DNA of 64,000 nucleotides from Mycolicibacterium mageritense (GCF_010727475.1 NZ_AP022567.1:4650001-4714000), one strand, 5' to 3'. Positions 42,083 to 49,770 are shown, numbered from the stretch's first letter. Notes: generated by a model not told the origin, from the letters alone. Program-made: numbers and translations.

Positions 42083-42834
42083 CACCGCTTCGCCTCGCTC
42101 GTCACCTCGAACAGAGCTGCCCACTGCGCGGCCGTGAGATCCCTCGGCAGCGCCGACGGTGTGATGCCGTTGTGGCGCAACCAGTGCCGCGGGACTCGTG
42201 GACCCACAATCTGCGCCACACCGCGGCCGCGCCCGGTGAACACTGCATGGACCAGCGCCTGGTAGCGCCGGCGGTCGGCGCCGTCGATCAGCGGTTCCCG
42301 GCGCCGCGTGATGGTCAGCAACCCGGCGTCCACGCTCGGGCGGGGACGGAACGCGTCGGCGGAAACCTTACGGGCCAAGCCGAATTCGAACCACGGCCAC
42401 CACTGCGCGGTCATCATCGTTGCGCCGCCGACCGCGGCGCGGCGGCGCGCCACCTCCCACTGCATGAGCAGCACCGCGTCGGTCCATGCCGGGCTGTGCA
42501 GCAGCCGCCGCAAAATCGCGGTGGTCAGGTGGAACGGCAGGTTGCCCACCACCACGTGCTCGGTGGGTGGCAGGCGGTAGCGCAGGAAATCGGCGGTGAC
42601 GACATGCGCCGTGGTACGGCGAGCCAGGCGCTCTGCTCGTCGACGGTCGATCTCGATGGCCGTCAACGGCCGCCCGAGCCGCTGCATCGGGACGGTCAGC
42701 GCACCGTCTCCGGCGCCGATCTCGACGATGGAACCTGTTGTGTGCGAGACGATTTTGACGATGTCGGCGACCACGCGACGGTCGCACAGAAAATTCTGGC
42801 CGTGCTCATGCCGGCCTTGATTTTTGGATGACAC
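42079..42834 (-). CDS. erm: 23S rRNA (adenine-N6)-dimethyltransferase, Erm family (erm(38)/(39)/(40) group)
   Basis: A 251-residue Erm methyltransferase. GQNFLCDRRVVADIVKIV at residue 12 is the start of the KsgA/Erm fold; SAM motif VEIGAGDGALTVPM near 37; catalytic motif VVGNLPFHLTTAIL near 95. Erm modifies A2058 of 23S rRNA, giving macrolide-lincosamide-streptogramin B resistance. Rapidly growing mycobacteria carry such chromosomal genes next to folD, as here. The GTG start has GGAG six bases upstream, inside a predicted attenuator (42841-42921). Induction by macrolides is expected. Confidence 0.93.
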   Translation of the reverse strand: MSSKNQGRHEHGQNFLCDRRVVADIVKIVSHTTGSIVEIGAGDGALTVPMQRLGRPLTAIEIDRRRAERLARRTTAHVVTADFLRYRLPPTEHVVVGNLPFHLTTAILRRLLHSPAWTDAVLLMQWEVARRRAAVGGATMMTAQWWPWFEFGLARKVSADAFRPRPSVDAGLLTITRRREPLIDGADRRRYQALVHAVFTGRGRGVAQIVGPRVPRHWLRHNGITPSALPRDLTAAQWAALFEVTSEAKRC

Positions 42835-42840
42835 GAATAC

Positions 42841-42921
42841 TCCGCAATCGCAGGGACGAAGCTGCTGCGGCGGATGTGTCGAGAAAGAGCAGATCCGCCG
42901 CTAGGAGATGCGGATGCGGAT
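42841..42921 (-). promoter_or_regulatory. erm translational attenuator
   Basis: Four complementary segments in mRNA order. Segment 1 (42907-42921) is two ATCCGC copies within the leader codons. Segment 2 (42893-42901) is GCGGCGGAT. Segment 3 (42867-42875) is ATCCGCCGC, a perfect 9-bp partner of segment 2. Segment 4 (42841-42845) is GCGGA, within the erm ribosome site (GGAG at 42840-42843). Pairing 1:2 plus 3:4 would hide the site; a ribosome stalled on segment 1 would allow 2:3 and free it, the ErmC logic. Confidence 0.65.
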
Positions 42922-42942
42922 GAAGAAGCACGCGGCTGACAT
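42901..42942 (-). CDS. Putative erm leader peptide (13 codons)
   Basis: Minus-strand ORF encoding MSAACFFIRIRIS and ending in TAG. It contains Arg-Ile-Arg, the +x+ pattern known to stall ribosomes with macrolides (RLR in the ErmD leader). TACGGT at 42950-42955 is seven bases before the ATG, so the mRNA probably begins at this AUG. The repeated Arg and Ile codons (CGC ATC) form segment 1 of the attenuator. Confidence 0.6.
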   Translation of the reverse strand: MSAACFFIRIRIS

Positions 42943-42949
42943 GGCCACC

Positions 42950-42990
42950 ACCGTAGATATCCGAGCCCTTGTCGTTCAACTCATTTTCAT
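42950..42990 (-). promoter_or_regulatory. Candidate WhiB7-type promoter of the erm leader
   Basis: On the minus strand: -10 TACGGT (42950-42955), an 18-base spacer, and -35 TTGAAC (42974-42979). Immediately upstream is the A/T-rich GATGAAAATGAG (42980-42991). WhiB7-dependent promoters carry an A/T patch 3-5 bases upstream of the -35, and mycobacterial erm genes are WhiB7 targets. Confidence 0.5.
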
Positions 42991-43022
42991 CGGACTCACA
43001 GAAACTTGCCCGTCAGGAAATA

Positions 43023-43050
43023 TTGCCCAGTGGGCAACATTTGGTAGTGT
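43023..43050 (+). promoter_or_regulatory. Promoter and palindromic operator of the TetR gene
   Basis: TTGCCCA-G-TGGGCAA at 43023-43037 is a perfect palindrome. TTGCCC at 43023 can serve as -35; TAGTGT at 43045-43050 is a -10 exactly seven bases before the GTG at 43058, fitting leaderless transcription. The operator covers the promoter, so autorepression is expected. Confidence 0.65.
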
Positions 43051-43057
43051 GGTCGGC

Positions 43058-43675
43058 GTGGGGCTGAGGGAGCGCAAGAAACTGGACACCCGGCGGGCGC
43101 TGAGTGACGCCGCGCTGAGGCTGATGTTCGAGCGCGGCCTGGAGAACGTCACGCGCGAAGACATCGCCAACCTGGCGGGCGTCTCCTTGCGCACGTTCAC
43201 CAACTACTTCAACGGCAAGTACGACGCATTGGCGTACCGCCAGGTCGAACGCATGCGGCGCAGCATCGAGACGCTGCGCAATCGTCCGGTCGGTGAGCCG
43301 TTGTGGACGTCGGTCATTGAGGCCGTGTTGGAGCCGCTCGACGAGGACTTCGAGGACATGTATGGAGCGGAGAACGTCCTGCCCACTCGCCAGCAGCTCG
43401 CCGAGGTCCGAAAACTGTTGATGGTGCCGGAGATCCGCGATGCGACGTTCCGTGCGATGTTCGACGAATGGGTTGCGGTCATCGCCGAACGTACCGGCAC
43501 CGATCCCGCACATGACATGTATCCACGACTCGTGGTGGCCGTCGTCCGCGCGGTGGGCGACGTCGCGATGGACCAGTACGCGAACGCCGATCCACCGGTG
43601 TCCTTCACCGAACTACTGCGTCAGGGGTTCGCGGCCGTCACCGCGGGACTGCCTGAACCCGAGAGGAAGAAATGA
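43058..43675 (+). CDS. TetR family transcriptional regulator
   Basis: A 205-residue TetR regulator: DTRRALSDAALRLMFERGLE then NVTREDIANLAGVSLRTFTN and YFNGKYDALA form the helix-turn-helix domain at residues 10-55. The rest is the ligand-binding domain. The GTG at 43058 is chosen because a -10 lies seven bases upstream and homologues begin here; the longer frame to 42908 runs through the erm leader. It overlaps the FAD monooxygenase gene by ATGA and probably represses both. Confidence 0.9.
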   Translation: MGLRERKKLDTRRALSDAALRLMFERGLENVTREDIANLAGVSLRTFTNYFNGKYDALAYRQVERMRRSIETLRNRPVGEPLWTSVIEAVLEPLDEDFEDMYGAENVLPTRQQLAEVRKLLMVPEIRDATFRAMFDEWVAVIAERTGTDPAHDMYPRLVVAVVRAVGDVAMDQYANADPPVSFTELLRQGFAAVTAGLPEPERKK

Positions 43676-45207
43676 ACGAGAAGACGGACGTCGTCATCGC
43701 CGGTGCCGGGCCCAACGGTCTGCTGCTGGCCGGGGAACTGGCGTTGGCCGGGGTGCGGCCCGTGGTACTGGAACAGCTGCCCGCGCCGGATGCCGAGCTG
43801 AAAGCCAACGGCATTGTCGGGCAGGCGAATCGCGTGCTCGACCTGCGCGGTCTCTACGAAATGCTCAGCGGGTCGGATCAGCCCCCGCAACCGATGGACG
43901 CCTACATCTTCGCCGGCATGCACGTCCCGTTCGGCGACCTGGCCGGCAATCCCATGTACGGCATGCTGATTCAGCAGCCGCGCGTGGTGCGTCGGCTGTC
44001 CGACTGGGTGCGTGACCTGGGCGTGGACATCCGGTGGGGGAATGAGCTCACCGGCATAGAACCGCATTCCGATCACGTGAGGTTGTCCGTGACGGGGCCG
44101 GACGGCGACTACGGTCTCGACACCACGTACCTGGTGGGCGCCGACGGTGGGAAGAGTCGCGTCAGGAAGGCAGTCGGAATCGAGTTTCCCGGGCTGACCA
44201 CCGATGTCGTCGCGCGCGTCGCACACGTCAGCCTGCCCGACGAATACCGGACGGGCTACGGGGCCGTCGACGTGCCAGGCATCGGGACGATCCCCTTCGG
44301 CCACAACAGGTTCGACAAGGGGGTGTTCATCTACGTCGAGTTCGAACCGGGACGTGCCATGGTCGGCACGATCGAGTACGGCACCCTTCTGCCCGAGAAT
44401 GCACCGCCCCTGACGATCGTGGAGTTGCGGGAGAGCGTTGGGCGGGTGCTCGGCGTGGATCTGCCGCTCGAGCCGCCGATTGGTCCGGGGCCGCATGCGT
44501 TGCGTCGCATCAACGGCCAGAACACGCGGCAGGCGGACCGATACCGCGAGGGCAACGTGTTCCTGGTGGGCGACGCCGCGCACGTGCACTCGGCAATGGG
44601 CGGACCCGGCCTGAACCTGGGTATGCAGGACGCGATGAACCTGGGCTGGAAGTTGGCGGCCACGGTGCACGGCTGGGCGCCACCGGGATTGCTGGACACC
44701 TACCACACCGAGCGGTATCCGGCCGGTGAGCGGGTCATGATGCACTCCATGGCGCAGGCCGCCCTGATGGCCGCGGGCCCCGAAGTCACAGCACTGCGAA
44801 CTCTTTTCGGTGAGCTCGTCGCGACACCCGACGGCACGTCGCACATCGCGAACCTGCTGGCAGGATCCGACGTGCGCTACGACGTCGGTAACGATCACCG
44901 GCTGGCCGGCCGGCTGGTACCGGAACTCACCCTCGCCGATGGCCGCCGGGTCGCCCAACTGCTGCACCACGGGCGGCCCGTGCTGCTCGACCTGTCCGGC
45001 GGTGAGCACGCCGGGGCGGTGCAGGGTTGGCAGGACCGGGTCGACGTCGTCGTCGCGACCGCGACCGATCGGCCCGCTGCGGCGCTGCTGATCCGCCCCG
45101 ATGGTTATGTCGCGTGGGCGGCAGACGAATTGGACGAGGACGGACTGCGCGCGGCGTTGGCCCGCTGGTTCGGAGAAGAGTCCGACGTGACCGCCCTCAG
45201 CGCATGA
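43672..45207 (+). CDS. FAD-dependent aromatic monooxygenase, rifampicin-monooxygenase (Rox)-like
   Basis: A 511-residue group A flavoprotein monooxygenase. FAD motif VVIAGAGPNGLLLAGELALA at residue 7, the DG-type motif YLVGADGGKSRVRKAVG near 155, and VFLVGDAAHVHSAMGGPGLN near 295, with the C-terminal thioredoxin-like domain. The pattern (LDTYHTERYPAGERV; IRPDGYVAWAADE near the end) is close to rifampicin monooxygenases and polyketide hydroxylases. Co-transcribed with its TetR gene beside erm, a drug-modifying role is plausible but unproven. Confidence 0.85.
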   Translation: MNEKTDVVIAGAGPNGLLLAGELALAGVRPVVLEQLPAPDAELKANGIVGQANRVLDLRGLYEMLSGSDQPPQPMDAYIFAGMHVPFGDLAGNPMYGMLIQQPRVVRRLSDWVRDLGVDIRWGNELTGIEPHSDHVRLSVTGPDGDYGLDTTYLVGADGGKSRVRKAVGIEFPGLTTDVVARVAHVSLPDEYRTGYGAVDVPGIGTIPFGHNRFDKGVFIYVEFEPGRAMVGTIEYGTLLPENAPPLTIVELRESVGRVLGVDLPLEPPIGPGPHALRRINGQNTRQADRYREGNVFLVGDAAHVHSAMGGPGLNLGMQDAMNLGWKLAATVHGWAPPGLLDTYHTERYPAGERVMMHSMAQAALMAAGPEVTALRTLFGELVATPDGTSHIANLLAGSDVRYDVGNDHRLAGRLVPELTLADGRRVAQLLHHGRPVLLDLSGGEHAGAVQGWQDRVDVVVATATDRPAAALLIRPDGYVAWAADELDEDGLRAALARWFGEESDVTALSA

Positions 45208-45616
45208 GGGCGCGCCGCAGGACGCCAGGATGACGGCCGAGTTTCGGGCCGAGCGCCAAGGCGAACACCGTGATCGCGAGCCACGGCCGCAGGTGTGGCC
45301 GTAGCCGTCGAATTCGCCCGTTCCCGTCGAGTTCGAACACCAGCGCATCGGTGATGGTGACGCCCGCGACCCGGGCCTCGCTGACCGCGACCCGCGTAGC
45401 GCCGTCACCGATCACCTCCTGCCAGGTCAGGTTCCGTAGGCCGCCGTACACCGTGCCGAGCAGCACTCGAAGGTCGTTGTGCCCGCGGAAAACCATCCGG
45501 CCGGACAGCGGTGAGATGAGCTCGGCGTCGGGAGCGAGTGCGGCCGCCATGGCGTCGAAGTCGCGGGTGCGGGTGGCTTCACAGAAGGCGGTCACCGAAT
45601 CGGTGGTCGTTGTCAT
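45197..45616 (-). CDS. SnoaL-like / NTF2-fold protein
   Basis: A 139-residue protein with the SnoaL/NTF2 pattern: VTAFCEATRTRDFDAMAAAL, then APDAELISPLSGRMVFRG, then FELDGNGRIRRLRPHLRPW. Such proteins are small isomerases, cyclases or binding proteins. GGAGG lies ten bases before the ATG. It is divergent from the HxlR regulator, whose probable operators lie in between, and its 3' end overlaps the monooxygenase gene by 11 bases on the opposite strand. Confidence 0.82.
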   Translation of the reverse strand: MTTTTDSVTAFCEATRTRDFDAMAAALAPDAELISPLSGRMVFRGHNDLRVLLGTVYGGLRNLTWQEVIGDGATRVAVSEARVAGVTITDALVFELDGNGRIRRLRPHLRPWLAITVFALALGPKLGRHPGVLRRALMR

Positions 45617-45637
45617 CGGGGGCGTCCTCCGGAGTCG

Positions 45638-45694
45638 ATTGCGAATTGCAACCTACCTAACCCTAGTTCATTGTGAATTGCAATGGACTACTGT
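45638..45694. promoter_or_regulatory. Twin operators and promoter between snoaL-like and hxlR-like genes
   Basis: ATTGCGAATTGCAA (45638-45651) and ATTGTGAATTGCAA (45670-45683) differ by one base, are each nearly symmetrical, and start 32 bases apart, about three helical turns. TACTGT at 45689-45694 is a -10 seven bases before the GTG of the regulator gene. The arrangement suits cooperative binding by the HxlR protein. Confidence 0.65.
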
Positions 45695-45701
45695 GGGCGC
45701 C

Positions 45702-46208
45702 GTGCCCAAGCAATCCCTCGGCGACATCGCGTGCTCCATCGCGCGGGCCGCCGACGTGGTGGGGCAACGGTGGACGCCGTTGATCCTGCGTGACCTGTTC
45801 GCGGGGATGGCGCGGTTCGAGGACATTCGCCGCGACCTCGGCATCGCATCGAACATCCTGGCCGTGCGGCTCGATGAGCTCGAACGCCACGGGATCGTGC
45901 AGCGGCATCAGTACCAGAGCACGCCACCTCGTCATGAGTACCTGCTGACCGACAAGGGCCGCGATCTCTATCCCGTGATCGCGACGCTGCTCGCGTGGGG
46001 CGACAAGTGGCTGGCCGGCGCCGACGGGCCGCCGGCGTTGCTCGTCCACACCGAATGTGGTTGCGTCACAACGGCCAAAACGGTGTGCGCACACTGCGGA
46101 GGTGAGCTCGACGCCGCAACTGCCACCGCGACGGCCGGGCCAGGCGCTCGGCCCGGCCCTGGCACCGCCGTCATCGGCGAGTTCATCCTCGGCGAGCGCC
46201 GAAAGTGA
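45702..46208 (+). CDS. HxlR family transcriptional regulator
   Basis: A 168-residue winged-helix regulator: CSIARAADVVGQRWTPLILR then DLFAGMARFEDIRRDLGIA and LERHGIVQRHQYQSTPPRHE are the HxlR core. A C-terminal part with CGCVTTAKTVCAHC may bind metal or act as a redox switch; four Cys are close together. Leaderless GTG start (see the promoter entry). It probably represses the divergent SnoaL-like gene and itself. Confidence 0.9.
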   Translation: MPKQSLGDIACSIARAADVVGQRWTPLILRDLFAGMARFEDIRRDLGIASNILAVRLDELERHGIVQRHQYQSTPPRHEYLLTDKGRDLYPVIATLLAWGDKWLAGADGPPALLVHTECGCVTTAKTVCAHCGGELDAATATATAGPGARPGPGTAVIGEFILGERRK

Positions 46209-46266
46209 GCTTATGTGCGAGATTTCGCCGAATTCTCGTACACGAGCTCAGATTCGACGCCGTCCG

Positions 46267-46998
46267 CTACGGCAGTGTGGCCCGGATGCTGACCGTGACG
46301 TAGGGCAGTGCGAGCCCGGTGCTGTTGGCCAGCGCGGGGTGCGTCGCCAACAGCTCGCGCACCTGCCCGAGTGTCTTCTTGCGCACCTGCTCGGGTGAGG
46401 TGATGCAGTAGCTGCGCGACGCCACCAGGTCGATGAGGGCCTGCGGCGTCAGGTAACTCGTCCACTCCACCTGATGCCGCTCGGTGTCCGCGAACGGCTC
46501 GGGCAGCGTCACCTGATGGTTGAACGGGTCGTCCTCGTGGCCGATGATCTGGCCCAGATCCTTGACCCAGCCGAGCCGTTCGTCGCGCGTGTTCCACACC
46601 AGGCCGAGCCTGCCGCCCGGCCGCAAAACCCGGCTGACCTCGGCCACCGCACGCTCCGGATCGAACCAGTGCCAGGCCTGGGCCACCAGGACCGCGTCAA
46701 CGCTGTTGTCCGGCAACGGAATCTCCTCGGCCGTCCCGAGGAGCGCAGGCGTTTCCGGCAGCGAATTGGACAGCAGCTCGAGCATCTCGGCGATCGGATC
46801 CACCGCGACCACCTTGAGCCCACGCTCGACCAGCCGCGTCGTGAGTTTGCCGGTGCCTGCACCGAGGTCCAGCACGTCACGGGCGTCGTCGGGCAACAGC
46901 CAGTCGATCGCTTCAGGTGGATAGGACGGGCGGCCACGTTCGTAAGCCGCTGCCTCCGAACCGAAGGACAGGGAACGCTGTCGCTTGGACTGGCTCAC
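46267..46998 (-). CDS. SAM-dependent class I methyltransferase
   Basis: A 243-residue methyltransferase: RGRPSYPPEAIDWLLPDD at residue 23, SAM motif I VLDLGAGTGKLTTRL near 45, motif with VAQAWHWFDPERAVAEVSRVLRPGG near 112. Substrate unknown. The GTG start overlaps the metX stop (GTGA), so it is the third gene of the riboswitch-controlled metY-metX unit, in the same order as in M. tuberculosis (Rv3340-Rv3342). Confidence 0.9.
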   Translation of the reverse strand: MSQSKRQRSLSFGSEAAAYERGRPSYPPEAIDWLLPDDARDVLDLGAGTGKLTTRLVERGLKVVAVDPIAEMLELLSNSLPETPALLGTAEEIPLPDNSVDAVLVAQAWHWFDPERAVAEVSRVLRPGGRLGLVWNTRDERLGWVKDLGQIIGHEDDPFNHQVTLPEPFADTERHQVEWTSYLTPQALIDLVASRSYCITSPEQVRKKTLGQVRELLATHPALANSTGLALPYVTVSIRATLP

Positions 46999-48134
46999 CG
47001 TTGTGCCAACTCCAGTGTTCGGCGGATCAGCTTCCCGACCAGTTCCGTCTCGACCAGGAAGCCGTCGTGTCCGTAGGCCGAGTCGACCACGTCGAGGCCC
47101 GCGCAACCCGGCAGCAGGTCGGCAAGCTCCTCCTGCAGGCGGATCGGGTACAGGCGGTCGGACGTTATGCCGCCTACCACGACCGGCACCGGACAACTCC
47201 GCAGCGCGGCGGCGACTCCGCCGCGTCCGCGCCCTACGTCGTGGCTGGAGAGCGCGTCGGAAAGGACCACATAGGTACCGGGGTCGAACCGGGCGGCCAG
47301 CTTGCCGCCCTGGTACTCCAGATAGCTCTGCACCGCGTAGCGCCCGTCGACACCGGGCTCCTCGTCGCCCTGGGCGTCGTTGCGGAACCTGGTGTCCAGC
47401 TCTTCCTCGCCGCGGTAGGTGAGGTGGGCGAACCGGCGGGCGATCTCCATGCCCGCGAGCGGGGCCCGGCCGGTGCCGTAGTAGTCGCCGCCCTGCCAAT
47501 CGGGGTCGGCTTTGATGGCCGCGACCTGGCTGCTCTGGGTACCGATCTGATCGGCAGTGGCCCGCGCGCCCACGGCAAGCACCAGGCCGGCCCGGACCTC
47601 GTCGGGATGTCCGACGAGCCATTCCAGCGCGCGGGCACCGCCCATCGAACCGCCGACCACGGCGGCCACTTCGGTGATGCCCAGCGCCGCGAGTGCGGCC
47701 CGGTCAGCCTTGACCTGATCACGGATGGTCACCTGGGGAAACCGTGAGCCCCAAGGCTTTCCGTCGGGCGCGGGGGAGCCGGGACCGGTGGACCCGCGGC
47801 AACCGCCGAGCACGTTGGTCGAGATCGCGCACCAGCGGTCGGTGTCGATGGGCGCGCCGGGTCCGGCGACGCCGTCCCACCAACCGGGTGTCGGATGATC
47901 GGCGTCGGCCGGTCCGGTGACGTGCGAGTCGCCGGTGAGGGCGTGCAGCACCACCACGACGTTGTCGCGCGTGGGCGAGAGTTCGCCCCACCGCTGCACG
48001 GCGATCGACACGTCCGGCAGGACCGTGCCGTTCTCGAGGGTCAAGTCGCCGATGTGCACGATGCCGATCTCGCCCTCGGCAGGCAGTGTTGTGGTGATAT
48101 CGGTTGACACGTTTGGCAATTCGATGATCGTCAC
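46995..48134 (-). CDS. metX: Homoserine O-acetyltransferase
   Basis: A 379-residue alpha/beta-hydrolase-fold acyltransferase for methionine synthesis. LHALTGDSHVTGPAD near residue 64, nucleophile Ser in VVGGSMGGARALEW near 160, Asp in ITSDRLYPI near 322, His in SAYGHDGFLVE near 352. It makes O-acetylhomoserine for MetY, whose gene ends 15 bases upstream. Confidence 0.96.
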   Translation of the reverse strand: MTIIELPNVSTDITTTLPAEGEIGIVHIGDLTLENGTVLPDVSIAVQRWGELSPTRDNVVVVLHALTGDSHVTGPADADHPTPGWWDGVAGPGAPIDTDRWCAISTNVLGGCRGSTGPGSPAPDGKPWGSRFPQVTIRDQVKADRAALAALGITEVAAVVGGSMGGARALEWLVGHPDEVRAGLVLAVGARATADQIGTQSSQVAAIKADPDWQGGDYYGTGRAPLAGMEIARRFAHLTYRGEEELDTRFRNDAQGDEEPGVDGRYAVQSYLEYQGGKLAARFDPGTYVVLSDALSSHDVGRGRGGVAAALRSCPVPVVVGGITSDRLYPIRLQEELADLLPGCAGLDVVDSAYGHDGFLVETELVGKLIRRTLELAQR

Positions 48135-48149
48135 TTTGCTACCACGTCG

Positions 48150-49481
48150 CTATCCCACGGTCGCCGCGCTAGGCGACGCCTCGTTGAACGGGCGGGCCGC
48201 GGCGAATCCCCGCTCCAGGTCGGCCAGGATGTCGTCGATGCCTTCCAGGCCGACCGCCAGCCGGACCAGGCCCGGCGTCACGCCGCTGGCGAGCTGCTCG
48301 GTCTCGTTGAGCTGCTGGTGTGTGGTCGAGGCCGGATGGATGACCAGTGACCGCACGTCGCCGATGTTGGCGACATGGCTGTGCAGCGTCAGCGCGTTCA
48401 CGAACGCCTTGCCCGCTTCGATGCCGCCGGCCAGCTCGAACGCGAGCACCGCGCCGGTGCCCTTGGGCGCGATCTTGCGGCCGAGCTCGTACCACGGGGA
48501 CGTGGGCAGGCCCGCGTAGTTCACCGACACGACGTCGTCGCGCCCGGCGAGGTACTCGGCGACCCGCTGTGCGTTGGCCACGTGCCGTTCAACCCGCAGC
48601 GACAGCGTTTCTAATCCCTGCGCGATGAGGAACGCGTTGAAGGGTGCGGCGGCACTGCCCAGATCGCGCAGGAGTTGCACGCGCGCCTTGAGCGCATACG
48701 CCGGCGCACCGAGCTCCGCGAACACCACTCCGTGGTAGCTGGGATCAGGTTCGGTAAAGCCCGGGAACCGGCCGTTGGTCCAGTCGAAGTTGCCGCTGTC
48801 GACGATGACCCCGGCGATCGCCGAGCCGTGGCCACCGAGGTACTTGGTGGCCGAGTGCACGACGATGTCGGCGCCGTGCGCGATCGGCTGGATGAGGTAT
48901 GGCGTCGCGATGGTGTTGTCGACGATCAAGGGCACGCCGTTCTCGTGCGCGACCGCGGCGACGTTCGGGATGTCCAGGACATCGATCTGGGGATTGGAGA
49001 TGGTCTCGGCGAAGAACGCCTTGGTGTTGGGCCGCACCGCGGCGCGCCACGACTCCAGGTCGTCGGGATTCTCGACGAAGCTCACCTCGATACCGAGCTT
49101 GGGCAACGTGTAGTGGAACAGGTTGTAGGTGCCGCCGTAGAGCCTGGGGCTGGACACGATGTGGTCGCCTGCGCTCGCGAGGTTGAGGATCGCGAAGGTC
49201 TCGGCGGCCTGCCCTGAGGACAGGAACAGCGCGGCGACTCCGCCTTCCAGGGCCGCGATGCGCTGTTCGACCACGTCGGTGGTCGGGTTCATGATGCGCG
49301 TGTAGATGTTGCCGGGTTCGGCGAGGCCGAAGAGCGCAGCAGCGTGGTCGGTGTCGCGGAACGTGTACGACGTGGTCTGGTAGATGGGCAGCGCGCGGGC
49401 GTTGGTGGCGCTGTCCGGCGTCTGGCCGGCGTGGATCTGCTTGGTTTCGAACGACCAGGTTTCGGGGTCCGGGGTGCTCAT
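48150..49481 (-). CDS. metY: O-acetylhomoserine sulfhydrylase
   Basis: A 443-residue PLP enzyme of the Cys/Met-metabolism family, longer than the classical gamma-synthase as is usual for MetY. PLP lysine in VHSATKYLGGHGSAIAG near residue 212; YTRIMNPTTDVVEQRIAALEGG near 60; LVIHPASTTHQQL near 385. It forms homocysteine from O-acetylhomoserine and sulfide. GGAGGAG precedes the ATG. Expression is set by the SAM-IV riboswitch 163 bases upstream. Confidence 0.96.
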   Translation of the reverse strand: MSTPDPETWSFETKQIHAGQTPDSATNARALPIYQTTSYTFRDTDHAAALFGLAEPGNIYTRIMNPTTDVVEQRIAALEGGVAALFLSSGQAAETFAILNLASAGDHIVSSPRLYGGTYNLFHYTLPKLGIEVSFVENPDDLESWRAAVRPNTKAFFAETISNPQIDVLDIPNVAAVAHENGVPLIVDNTIATPYLIQPIAHGADIVVHSATKYLGGHGSAIAGVIVDSGNFDWTNGRFPGFTEPDPSYHGVVFAELGAPAYALKARVQLLRDLGSAAAPFNAFLIAQGLETLSLRVERHVANAQRVAEYLAGRDDVVSVNYAGLPTSPWYELGRKIAPKGTGAVLAFELAGGIEAGKAFVNALTLHSHVANIGDVRSLVIHPASTTHQQLNETEQLASGVTPGLVRLAVGLEGIDDILADLERGFAAARPFNEASPSAATVG

Positions 49482-49631
49482 GGTTTGTTGTCTCCTCCGC
49501 GGAAAAGGGGTGAGAAAGGTGGGTGAAGTCGGTTACCGGGGGTCGCACACCTGCGGACGGCAGGTTCGACACGAACAGGTCACGGACAACAGCACATGGG
49601 TGGCCTCCATCAGGTTTCCCTGTCTCTCTGG

Positions 49632-49648
49632 GGGCCCGTACCGGACCC
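49632..49648 (-). promoter_or_regulatory. Possible expression-platform hairpin after the aptamer
   Basis: GGGTCCG-GTA-CGGGCCC on the minus strand forms a 7-bp stem with one G-U pair and overlaps the last bases of the aptamer, so aptamer and hairpin could be alternatives. About 150 bases then follow to the metY start without an obvious terminator U-tract. Confidence 0.4.
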
Positions 49649-49763
49649 GCGCTTGCCTTACAGTCGCTGACGACTGCTCAACCTGGTCATCACCCGGGGC
49701 ACCCCACCGCGGTTGGAGGGTTGCCGGCCAGCAAGCCGGGGCTTGTCGCTGGCGCTCATGACC
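49644..49763 (-). ncRNA. SAM-IV riboswitch
   Basis: On the minus strand from 49763 the RNA reads GGUCAUGAGCGCCAGCGACA and continues with the CCCCGGCUUGCUGG, CCGGCAACCCUCCAACC and GGUGGGGUGCCCCGGGUGAU elements, closing with AUGACC that pairs with GGUCAU. It ends with a small hairpin (CAGUCG/CGACUG) and GGCAAGCGCGGGUC. This matches the roughly 119-nt mycobacterial SAM-IV aptamer. High SAM should switch off metY-metX. Confidence 0.95.
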
Positions 49764-49770
49764 GATACGA

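Noticed and set aside
42908..43057. N-terminal extension of the TetR protein up to an ATG at 42908
   Set aside because: The extension has no TetR similarity, crosses the operator and promoter, and lies opposite the erm leader; the GTG at 43058 has a -10 at the leaderless distance.
46209..46266. CGAGA...TCTCG inverted repeat between the HxlR and methyltransferase genes as a terminator
   Set aside because: Only five-base arms and no U-tract; too weak to call.
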